A program made the translations under genes and the position numbers. The notes under the pieces are model-generated. The model did no database searches, was not told where the DNA came from, and was given only the letters and a program-made list of their open reading frames with translations. Below are positions 48,420 to 58,017 of a stretch of 64,000 nt of DNA, piece after piece (the first letter of the stretch is position 1; every line of letters begins with the position of its first letter). Source of the DNA: Galeopsis tetrahit (taxonomy: Eukaryota; Streptophyta; Magnoliopsida; Lamiales; Lamiaceae); the NCBI GenBank assembly GCA_963675135.1, contig OY776132.1, positions 5,704,001 through 5,768,000 on the forward strand, in the 5' to 3' direction.

Positions 48420-48782
48420 GATTGATCACCACATTTTCTTCTTGTAACTCCGAATAATAGATGATCCTTCGTATATTATTCACAATGAGAAAGTAAATAA
48501 ATACATGTACAACTGAGGGATATACAATAGAGAACCTGATGTGGAATAAACTAAGCCTAATACATTTAACATCCCTACCTAACTTATTTGTCACCTTATA
48601 ATTAATGTTGCAGAAACACAATGCACATCCCTACCTAACTTTCTTGTCATCTTATAATTAATGTTGCAGAAACACAATGCAACATGGATACGTAATTATA
48701 TAGTATAATTGTCTGTCACAGTCGACTATTATAAATAGCTAATTTAATTTATCTGCCAAAGTACTCCTTCAAGATGTGAAAA
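48420..48782. repeat. Intergenic with a ~61-bp tandem duplication
   Basis: ACATCCCTACCTAACTT...AATTAATGTTGCAGAAACAC occurs twice in tandem (about 48569-48690). The sequence after it (GCAACATGGATACG...CAGTCGACTAT) is the uninterrupted counterpart of the 44038-45560 site. No gene. Confidence 0.7.
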
Positions 48783-49130
48783 CCACTGCAAAAAAAATCT
48801 GATTTTGATACCGGAATTTTGAGACGGACACCTAATCCGTCTCTAATAGATACGGATTATATACGGATTTGTTAAAAAATCGAGATTTGAAATCGAAAAT
48901 AAAACCGTCTCTCATTATAAACCGATTAGATACGACTTTTAATTTCGAAAGTTTTAGATACGGATTAGATAAGCGACTTTTAGTTTCGAAAGTTTTAGAT
49001 ACGGATTAGATACATATACCACCGTCTCTAAACACCCCATATAAAACGAGACAAGGTGGTACACGAAATTTGCGATACGAAATCTAACTATCTCTAATAT
49101 GTATCTAATTAGTCAAATGATAAAATTAAA
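48783..49130. mobile_element. CACTA-related MITE relic
   Basis: The left end CACTGCAAAAAAAATCTGAT followed by TTTGATACC and AGACGGA is close to the CACTA MITEs of the array. The internal words CCGTCTCTAA and TAGATACGGATTAGATA repeat. No matching right terminus could be fixed. Confidence 0.5.
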
Positions 49131-49138
49131 TCAAAACC

Positions 49139-49139
49139 T

Positions 49140-49175
<36 letters not shown>
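49139..49175. repeat. (TA)n(GA)n microsatellite
   Basis: About ten TA repeats pass directly into about seven AG repeats. Confidence 0.9.
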
Positions 49176-50060
49176 ATTGAGAATGAGAGAATATGAACGG
49201 ATGAATTGAGTTATATTAATTTATTTACTCTTTTATTTAATTAATAAATAGTAAAAAAAATCAATTAATATCCGATAAATATAAATGTTAGAATAATAGA
49301 TATATTTTAGGATGTATATAGATATTATAATAATAATATTGTATTATATCTTCAATTCCACATGACAATATATATATCAATTGATTCTCTAATGAAAATA
49401 TTCCAAAAATTATTCTCTAATCAACATACATCTATCAATTTTGTAGATTAAAAAAAAGAGGTGCCATTTAATAATTTTTGAAATTGGTATAGTATTTTTT
49501 AAAAGTTTTAGATTAAAAAATAATTCTATCATCAATTTAAAAAAATATAAACTAATTAAAATATTTCAAGAATTGATTCTCTAATCAACGTACTTATAAA
49601 GAAACTTGTATTAACGTTAGATTAAAAAAGAGAGTCATTCAATAATTTTTTGTATAGTATTTTTTAAAAAGTTTTAGATTAAAAAATAATTATATCATCC
49701 ACTTAGAAAAAGTATAAATACGTGAATTTATAGAAATTAATTTTATTTAATTTTACTAAATTTGTGAAAAATATATTTTAAAGGAAATTAAACTTAATTC
49801 CTATCTAATAATATGTCGATTTAATAATATTAAGTTATATATTATAATAATATTATGTTATATTCCATATCTTTTATATTATGAAAATATATTTTATATG
49901 ACAATATATATAATACATGGACTAATGACAATAATTCATTAATTTCTTTCATCTCGTCAAGAACGTCGGTCAATCTCGAGGGTGAGTCACGATAACCATC
50001 AAGATTGCCAGAGGTAAGTTGTGCATCTCAAGCCTTTATGATAATATATAAATTTACTTA
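49176..50060. other. AT-rich intergenic DNA
   Basis: No gene or defined element. ATTCTCTAATCAAC and TTTTTAAAAGTTTTAGATTAAA recur (49430-49700), suggesting an old diverged repeat. Confidence 0.5.
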
Positions 50061-50061
50061 T

Positions 50062-50460
50062 CAATTCGCCTACTATAAATTACCATTATCATTTAATTTA
50101 GTAAATTATTGTATAAAAATGAGATTTATCATGCTCATTCTCATGCTCATAAACACATACGGCATGCATCTAGAACACACATACACATAAATAAATTCAA
50201 ATTCAAGTAGTAGGCAAACACCTTGAATCAATGAATCAATGTCACATTGAGTAAATCTCAAGATAAGATTGATGAATCAACGTCACATTGAGTAAATTTC
50301 AAGATAAGATTGATGAATCAATGTCACATTGAGTAAATCTCAAGATAAGATTGACGAGCTAAGTTGCGCATCTCAAGCCAATTCGCCTACTATAAATTAC
50401 AATTATCATTTAATTTAGTAGATTATTGTATAAAAATGAGATTTATCATGCTCATACACA
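50062..50460. repeat. Direct duplication and ~56-bp tandem repeat
   Basis: AATTCGCCTACTATAAATTA...GAGATTTATCATGCTCAT occurs at about 50062-50140 and 50380-50455. Between them GAATCAATGTCACATTGAGT followed by AAATCTCAAGATAAGATTGA is repeated about three times. Function unknown. Confidence 0.8.
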
Positions 50461-50929
50461 CATACACGTACACATAAACACGTACACATAAGGTACAAAT
50501 TTCATTCATCCGAGTTTGCGTAAAAAAGATCGACTACCAAATAGTGGATGCTTCAAATGTGATTGGTTTGATCACACCCCTTTGGGAAGCAAAAATCCAT
50601 TCGAACTAATTACAAGCATGTTCATCAGAGGAGATATAAAGGGTATAATTCGTTTGTATTTGTCATTCATCAAGTATACTACTCCTGGATAGGTGTACAC
50701 GGTAGCTTGAGTGTGTACTTGAGTCCAGCTTATGGATAAATCGCGGATAGATATGATAATTAACTGCATAATTTAATAAAAATCCTAATGGTTGTCTTTA
50801 AATTGCCTTATTAATAATATCATTTTAATAGTAATAAAAGTGCAAGTAAAAAAATAATAAAATGTGTAAAATTAATAATAATTTTTTAAAAAAAAATTTA
50901 GCACACTTTTCATTAATATAACCAAAAGT

Positions 50930-51350
50930 GCAAGTACAGATAACCAAAAGGTGTACACTTTTTATTAATATATAACTTAAACTTTCAATTAATAAAACAT
51001 ACTCCTACAATTTTCAATTATAATAACATACACTTTTTATTAATATAACATACATTTTTCAGTTATAATATATATAGCATACACTTTTCAGTTATAATAT
51101 CATACACTTTTCAGTTATAATAACATACACTTTTTAGTACACTTTTTAGTTATAATAACATACATTTTTCATTAATATAACTTACACTTTTCATTTATAA
51201 AACATACACTTTTCAGTTATAATAACATACACGTTTTAATTATAATAACATACAATTTTCATTAAAAACAATGTTGCACTTTTCAATATAATAACATACA
51301 CTTTTCATTAAAAACGAAGATGCGCTTTTCAATATACTAACATACACTTT
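50930..51350. repeat. Minisatellite with ATAACATACACTTTTC core
   Basis: Roughly a dozen imperfect copies of a 20- to 30-bp unit (CATACACTTTTCAGTTATAA). AT-rich and non-coding. Confidence 0.8.
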
Positions 51351-51382
51351 TTCAAAAAAACTAATCGAAAAAAAATATTCAA

Positions 51383-51470
51383 AGTTTGACTGTTGACCGG
51401 TCAACGATCAACAGTTGACCGGTCAAGGTCCACTCAAGTACACGTACGGTGTACTTGAGTGCACATGAGA
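51383..51470. promoter_or_regulatory. Cluster of W-box palindromes and a GTAC hairpin, ~0.8 kb upstream of CYP79
   Basis: TTGACCGGTCAA occurs twice (near 51392 and 51414), giving at least four TTGAC W-box cores in about 45 bp, next to CACTCAAGTACAC/GTGTACTTGAGTG, a 13-bp-arm hairpin. W boxes bind WRKY factors in defence genes. The cluster may equally be a transposon end. Function is inference. Confidence 0.35.
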
Positions 51471-51474
51471 CTTT

Positions 51475-52140
51475 GGCCTGTTACAAAGTAAAGGCAAGAT
51501 TCTCGGTGGAAGGCACTGCGAAGAAAAAACATGACGAAAGTGAAGCTACGTTTCAAACAGAAAAAATAGAGACTGAAACTGAGGTGTTTGCGAGAGATTT
51601 CAATCTCTTTGTACATTTATTTGATCGAAATTGAAAACGAAGATGAAGATTAAGATTAAATGTAATTTAATTAATTTATTTGAATTTATAAAGTAAGATC
51701 GACTTTTACAATTGTTTTTTATATATTTTTAAAGTTACAAATTAATCAATTAATTATATATGTTAAACTATTATAATAAAATAAAGTGTCTAAACTATGC
51801 ATGTTCTTAGTATTTTAAAGCTTATTCGGCGGTGAGTAATTACAATTTTTAGAAATTAATAAAAAAAAAAATACATTTATAAAAACAATTTGAATACATG
51901 TAAAAGAAATATATTAATATACATATACAATTAATATTAAAAAATAAAACAAAAGAGTTATTTGTTCTAATGGCCGATGGGGTCGGGTGGGATGGTGTGG
52001 GATTAGAACTGGAGGACCATTTATGATATTTTGTCTTATGTTAAAGAAAAGATGCTATATGTGGTAATTGGTTTAGGGAAAATGTGGATTGAACTGTACT
52101 GTTTGTCCATAAGTTTTAGATACCACTTGTGATCAAATAA
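51475..52140. other. Intergenic, AT-rich, CYP79 promoter side
   Basis: No gene or repeat is supported up to about 52040, from where homology to the upstream region of the left CYP79 copy begins. Confidence 0.5.
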
Positions 52141-52160
52141 ATGTCATGTTTCTTTGTTTT

Positions 52161-52172
52161 ATTATAAAAAGC
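52161..52172 (+). promoter_or_regulatory. TATA box of CYP79
   Basis: TTATTATAAAAAGC lies about 55 bp upstream of the ATG at 52221 and is kept in the pseudogene copy (near 46906), in line with a real core promoter. Confidence 0.6.
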
Positions 52173-53082
52173 GACTTGCATGCATACTTTCATGCACCAC
52201 TCACAATTTAAAACCGAGCCATGGAAAACATCTCAATAAGCCTTTGCATAGCATTAGGTTTTACCTCCATAATCCTCTATAACTTCCTATTCCTCCATAA
52301 GAAAACATCACCTCCTCTCCCACCGGGTCCCACCGGCTACCCGGTCTTCGGCTCATTGCTCGAGATGCTAACAAACAAGCCCACATTCCGATGGATGCAC
52401 AAACTAATACACGAATACGACACGGAAATTGCTTGTATCCGCCTCGGCAACACCCACGTCATCCTCGTCACCTCTCCCGAACTGGCACGTGAGTTTCTTA
52501 AAAAGCACGACGCCATTTTTGCCTCAAGGCCCAACAGCCTGTCGGCCAAGCTCACGAGCAACGGGTACTTAACAGCCGTCCTTTCGCCCACGGGCAATCA
52601 GTGGAAGAAAATGCGGAGAATCGTGACCTCAGAAGTTCTGTCGTCGTCTCTGCATAGAAAGCTCCATCAAAAAAGACGTGAAGAAGCCGATCACCTTATT
52701 AGATATGTATATAACCAATGCCAAAACAAGCACACAAATGGTGTTTTGAACGTCAGAGATGCAGCACAACATTATTGTGCCAACGTCATGAGGAAATTGG
52801 TCTTCGGTAATGATATTCTTTTTACTCTAATATTTTTATCTAAAAGATTAATCATGTCGGACATGGCCCCATAGAAATTGTTTGCACCTTAGGGGTTTTG
52901 AACCTGAGACCTAGAGAGGAGCACACTCCCAAGCCTACACCACTAGGCCAACTCCTTGGGGTTAATTATTGTTGAGATTAATCATTAATATTGATCATTA
53001 ACATTAAATAAGAGTATAACCCAAATATAAAAGTTTAAATTTTATATTCCTAATTTTTTTTATTGGTTTGTGAGAAAAAAGG

Positions 53083-53570
53083 AGAATTTTTTTATTTACG
53101 TCTAGTAACTTTCACATTTTTTAAAAAACGTTCCAAAAAGATAAAAAATTAATTTACGTCCCATAATTTTAAACTGCTTAATTTACGTCCATTTTTTTTT
53201 TTTTTGTAGATACACAAAAACGACGTTGTTTCACTCACGCTTTTATCAAGTGTGCATAAAAATTATGGAAACCCGATATAAGTTGTTACTCAGATTTGTA
53301 TAGCATGAAAACACAATGATCATGTGAATTAAAAAAAAAAATATTACAAGTCACTATTTATAATTTGCATAATGAAGAAAAAAGAAGTATATTAACCAAT
53401 TTACAAAATTATAGGACGTAAATTAAATTTTTTTTTTGGGACCTAAATTAATCAATTTACGAAATTATGGAACGTAAATTAGCCAATTTATGAAATTATG
53501 GTATTTAAATTAAGTTTTTATTTTTTTGGGACGTTTTTTAAAAAATGTGAAAGTTACAGGACGTTTTTCC
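53083..53570. mobile_element. Mutator-like MITE inside CYP79 intron 1
   Basis: Inverted termini GGAGAATTTTTTTATTTACG with TAACTTTCACATTTTTTAAA, facing AAAAATGTGAAAGTTACAGG with ACGTTTTTCCTC. The interior repeats AATTTACGTCC/GGACGTAAATT words, related to elements in the array. A possible 9-bp duplication (GAGAAAAAA/GAAAAAATT) is imperfect. It makes up most of the 824-bp intron. Confidence 0.55.
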
Positions 53571-54267
53571 TCGAAAAAATTAAAAAAAAATCCGTTGATT
53601 AGAACGAATCTGACACATTATCTCTAATAGGTAAGAGGTTTTTTGGGAGAGGAATGGAAGACGGAGGCCCGGGAAATGAAGAGAGAGAGAGCATGTAGTC
53701 GGAGCATTCCAAACGCTGTCGTACATATACGGATTCGCCATTGCTGATTATGTGCCATGGTTGGAGGTTCTTGATTTGGATGGGCATAAGAAGATTATTA
53801 CAGATGCCCTTGAGAGTGTGAGGAAATATCAGGATTTGGAAATCAGTAAGAGGGTTGAGATGTGGCAACGAGGTGTTTTAGAGAGACAAGATGATATTCT
53901 AGATGTTTTGATTAACCTCAAGGACTCTGAGAACATTAATCCTTTGATGTCAGTTCAAGAGATTAAAGCACAAGTTACTGTAAGTAATTTTTCCATAATA
54001 ATTTATTATCCGTTAAATAGTTAACATAATCCATTAGTTACTGAAATTGGAGTGAAAACACTTCTAAGACAGTATTTTACGAGGAAAATGACTCATTCCT
54101 TCTATAAACAGCCCCGGCCCCTAGTACATCCAATAAATATATTGATATCTTACTCGATATTAGGCTTTGGATGCGTTTTAACGGATGCGTGAGTTTCACA
54201 CAATTTTCGTCTATATGACTAAAAGTGTATAAAAAAGGACCGAAAGTGATAAAGTCTCATTCTTACA

Positions 54268-54818
54268 GGATCAAAAGTGAAATTTTTAATGAACGCGTCA
54301 CTTTCACACACTTTTCATCCGTTAAAGCTGACAGAAAATTACAATGGGACTAAAAGTGCATGAAAAATGACTGATAATGATTTGACCTCATTCTTACATG
54401 ACAAAAATGCCAATATTCCCATTTTTTTAAAGTGCAATTCTGAAAGAATATGCTTCGGTGCCATTAAAAAAATTTATCTCATCTAAAAGTTCGAACTTGT
54501 AGAGAGGTGAGAATCGAATCGATTCTTTTATACTCCTCCATAAAAAATTATATATTATGTCCATTTCTCTGTGCACATATTTTAATTAATTTATGTATAA
54601 TGTAGATAAGTTAGGGGTATAATGAGATATTGAGGGAGTCCACTTATAAATAAAGTGATTGTTTATTATGAATAAAATAATAGACAATTTGAGTAAATAA
54701 TTGATGTTGCATGATGCAGAAAAAGTAGTTTGAATAATATTATTTCAAAAAAGAAGCGAGCATAATCAAATTGGACAACTAAAAAAGAAAAGTGAAAACA
54801 ACAAAATTGGACGGAGGG
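54268..54818 (+). repeat. Left arm of a ~550-bp inverted repeat around CYP79 exon 3
   Basis: Contains AAAAGTTCGAACTTGTAGAG, GTCCATTTCTCTGTGCACAT and AAAAGAAAAGTGAAAACAAC in this order. The diverged reverse complement is at 56762-57305, so the two copies flank the last CYP79 exon in opposite orientation. This arm lies in intron 2. Confidence 0.75.
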
Positions 54819-54823
54819 TATTA

Positions 54824-55076
54824 GCTCATCCGTCTAAAAAAGATAGTCCGCTTTCCATTTTCACACAAATCAATGCCACATATTTTGGGCATTAAAAATT
54901 ACTTTTATATTCTTGTTATACCCTTATTTAATGTTAATAAACAATATTATTAACGCATCTCAACAATCATTAAATAAGAGTATTTTTTACAAAATTATTA
55001 AAATAAAAGGAAAGTAGATTATAATGGGAGACAAATCAAAAAAGAATAATGGACTATTTTTTTGGGATGGAGGGAG
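54824..55076. mobile_element. Stowaway MITE in CYP79 intron 2
   Basis: The termini GCTCATCCGTCTAAAAAAGA and GGGATGGAGGGAG are diverged Stowaway ends (TA on both sides), with the inner words ATAGTCC/GGACTAT facing each other. Confidence 0.7.
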
Positions 55077-55913
55077 TATATAAATTTCCCTTACAAACTG
55101 AATTTTGTCCCATAATTTTGAACTTTTCCACAAAAGGTACCCAAAAAAAAAAAAGATTTTCAATTTTCCTCTCATAACTATAATTGGTCCCTAATTTTTC
55201 CCTGATTTTCTTGGTTATAGAATCAATAATATCATTTCATTTGTTGATGATAGGAAATAATGTTGGCCGCAATTGATAATCCGTCAAATGCAGTTGAGTG
55301 GGCTATTGCAGAGATGATCAATCAGCCACACATTCTTGATATGGCTTGCCAAGAACTGGATCGAGTTGTAGGCAAACACAGCCTAGTTCAAGAATCTGAT
55401 TTTTCTAAATTAAACTACGTCAAGGCTTGTATAAAAGAGTCGTTTAGGTTACATCCAGTAGGACCATTTAATCTCCCACACGTGTCGAGTAAAGATACCG
55501 TTGTGGGTGGCCATTTCATCCCAAAAGGTAGCCATGTGTTGTTAAGTCGTCTCGGCCTAGGGCGAAACCCTAGGATTTGGGACGACCCTCTCAAGTACAA
55601 ACCCGAGCGCCACTTCAAAGATGAGGGCTCGGAAGATGTCATGCTCGTGGATAAAGAATTGCGGATGTTGTCATTTAGTTTTGGGAGACGAGGGTGCCCA
55701 GGCATCGAGCTTGGGTCGACAATGGCAACAACTCTTTTAGCTAGACTTATTCAAGGTTTTAGATTGAGAGAACCACCTAACCAGCCTAAAATCGACTTGG
55801 TTGAGTCGGATGGTGATCTTCTATTGAGGGAGCCATTGATTGTTCAAGCCATGCCACTGTTGGACCCACAAGTTTATTTGCAACTTGAGCAATCAATGAC
55901 TCCTTCAATATAG

Positions 55914-56440
55914 TTATTGTTTACTTTAAACATTGTTGTTTAGAGGAGTACTGTACCCTTTTTTCCTTGACCTCGGGTTTTGTCCCTACAGAGGGTTTTT
56001 CCAGGCAAGGTTTTAACGGCACTCTGACCTCTGGCTCGATCTGTGAGCTTATGGTCCCAAGTTCTCCTTTTCTTTTATACATCATACCTTTTATTGTCAA
56101 TATATATAGAAGATCACTATCCGACTCAACCAAGTCAAGTTTAGAATAGGTGCACGCACTTCAAATTCTTGGTGTCACGCTTTTCATATATGTTCTATTA
56201 TAGTTTTTACTTTCTAAATCTTTAGCACGTGTTGTCTACATTATTTCAATTCTTTTTTTATAAAATGTGTCAATTATACAAATAGGTAGAATAAAATGTA
56301 CATTGCTATATAAAACTGGAATAGATGATCTTTTTTTGTACGCTTCTATATATTTTTTTCGTGAGATGAATTGAGAGCAACAGAAATCAAGCTTGTTCGA
56401 TGGATATCGATACTAATTAAAACGAAATCATAATTGGATT
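55914..56440. other. CYP79 3' flank
   Basis: Non-coding. No clear polyadenylation signal or element can be assigned. Homology to the left CYP79 copy's flank resumes near 56445. Confidence 0.45.
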
Positions 56441-56565
56441 GATGTTCAATATGTTCATGAATCATATAATAGAATAAACAAAGTTTGTCTCATACAACTG
56501 ATTTTCGTGTCCTATTTAAAAGGTGGGTTGGGTTTGAGTCTTCAAGTACCCACCCCGCCTTGCAT

Positions 56566-56660
56566 GTTGACATCTCTATCAGTCAAACACCTCCAAGCAT
56601 GGCAGCTCAATCGAAGAAGCATATACAAACAAATTTTGAAAGGGAGAGTTAGTTTGAGGT
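56566..56660 (+). repeat. Direct repeat, partner at 57426-57541
   Basis: GTTGACATCTCTATCAGTCA followed by AACACCTCCAAGCATGGCAG and AAAGGGAGAGTTAGTTTGAG. The same words, almost unchanged, occur at 57426-57541 after 0.8 kb containing the inverted-repeat arm. Confidence 0.85.
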
Positions 56661-56761
56661 GTCTTTCACAAGTCACAAATCGAAGAATTCCGTCTCATCT
56701 AAAAGTCCAAACTTGTAGTGAGGTTGAGAATTAATTCTTGTATATTAATTCCTAACAAATA

Positions 56762-57305
56762 CCCTCCTCCGTCAGATTTGTTATTTTCACTTTTCTTTTT
56801 TGATTGTCCGGTTTCATTATACTTACTTTTTTTGAAATAATATTATTCACACTAGCTACTTTTTGTGTATCATGCAACCATCACTTATGTACTCAAACTG
56901 TCACTCATTTTATTCATAAACAATAACTTTATTCATAAGTGGCCGGACTCCCTTAATATCTCATTATACCCCTAACCTATCTATTTTATTCATTAAATAT
57001 GTGCACAGAGAAATGGATATAATTTTGGATGGTAGAGTATAAAAGAATTGATTCGATTCTCACCTCTCTACAAGTTCGAACTTTTAGATGAGATAAAAAA
57101 AATTTAATGGTACCAAAGCAAATTCTTTTAGAATTTTACCTAAAAAAAGTGGGAAAATTGTCATTTTGGTCATGTAGGAACGAGGTCAAATAATTTTCGA
57201 TTATTTTTCATACACTTTTGGTCCCATAGTAATTTTCGTTAGTTTTAACGGATGAAAATTGTGTGAAAGTCACGCGTCCATTAAAAAATTCACTTTTGGT
57301 TCTGT
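56762..57305 (-). repeat. Right arm of the inverted repeat around CYP79 exon 3
   Basis: Reverse complement of 54268-54818 with scattered changes; the order of words is fully inverted. Confidence 0.75.
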
Positions 57306-57425
57306 AAGGGAAATAATTTTTTTACGTCCCATAACTTTACAACTTTTCTAAAAACGTCCCAAAAAAGTTAAGTTTTCCAATTACGTCCCAAATTTTAGCT
57401 AACTTTTTCAATTACGTCCCAAAGT

Positions 57426-57541
57426 TAAGTTGACGTCTCTATCCGTCAAACACCTCCAAGCATGGCAGCTCAATCGAAGAAGCATATACAAACAAATTTT
57501 GAAAGGGAGAGTTACTTTGAGGTGTCTTTCACAAGTCACAA
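57426..57541 (+). repeat. Direct repeat, partner of 56566-56660
   Basis: Near-identical copy. It is followed by AT-rich DNA up to the LINE. Confidence 0.85.
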
Positions 57542-57607
57542 AAATATTTAGGTGCTACTTTTTTTTTTGTATTACTTAGAGGTGCAAAATTGTACCTTAC
57601 ATTACAT

Positions 57608-58015
57608 AATGCTCCTCTTTTTTTTTTTAACGGAAAAAACGACGTTATATTAACGGAGTACCAGTGGTACTCAGAAAGTTACATCCAAGAGTTACATAAG
57701 GATCGGGGTTGTTTGAAGATCGATTACAGAAAAGCGTTTACACAATAACCTTCCTTACATATATACTATTTTGGGGTTCTTGCACCAGTCCTGAAATGAT
57801 CGAGAGGGCTGAGTTGCAGCTTTGTTTGTGATATATGAGGTTCCACACCTTTGCTCTAATTTCATCAAATAGCTTCTCAGGTTGCCTCTCTTCCTTTACA
57901 AAAAATTTGTTGTTCCTAGATTTCCATAAAAACCACACCACACAGCACCAAAGACACTCCAAGATGAATTTCTTTCTCTTAATTACCCCCAAGCTAGTGT
58001 ACCGCCCGAATCGAG
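57608..58015 (-). mobile_element. LINE (L1-type) 3' segment with poly(A), minus strand
   Basis: The frame at 57992-57738 has ILECLWCCVVWFLWKSRNNK followed by RQPEKLFDEIRAKVWNLI, the C-terminal end of plant LINE ORF2 after the zf-RVT region. It runs into a 3' UTR with GGTACTCCGTTAATATAACG and a poly(A) seen as a T-run near 57619. It lies head to head with the LINE segment that starts at about 58020. Confidence 0.8.
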
Positions 58016-58017
58016 AA

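Larger units (their letters stand above)
52221..55913 (+). pseudogene. CYP79-family cytochrome P450, complete but for a 2-bp frameshift
   Basis: Exons 52221-52806, 53631-53979 and 55254-55913, GT-AG introns, about 530 residues as usual for CYP79. Seen: N-terminal membrane anchor, proline hinge PPLPPGP, I-helix DNPSNAVEW (the CYP79 replacement of the usual Thr), ExxR in KESFR (about 373-376), PERH (about 428-431), heme loop SFSFGRRGCPG (Cys about 459). CYP79 enzymes N-hydroxylate an amino acid to its aldoxime in the ER, leading to cyanogenic glucosides or nitriles; the substrate is unknown. Exon 2 has two extra bases in a GA run (53679-53691), giving a stop at 53696-53698; without them all three exons are in one frame. 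It is either recently inactivated, polymorphic, or a sequencing slip. Confidence 0.88.

Noticed and set aside
50930..51350. Regularly spaced repeats reminiscent of a CRISPR array
   Set aside because: Units are imperfect, AT-rich and without constant-length unique spacers, in a plant nuclear context; a minisatellite explains them.
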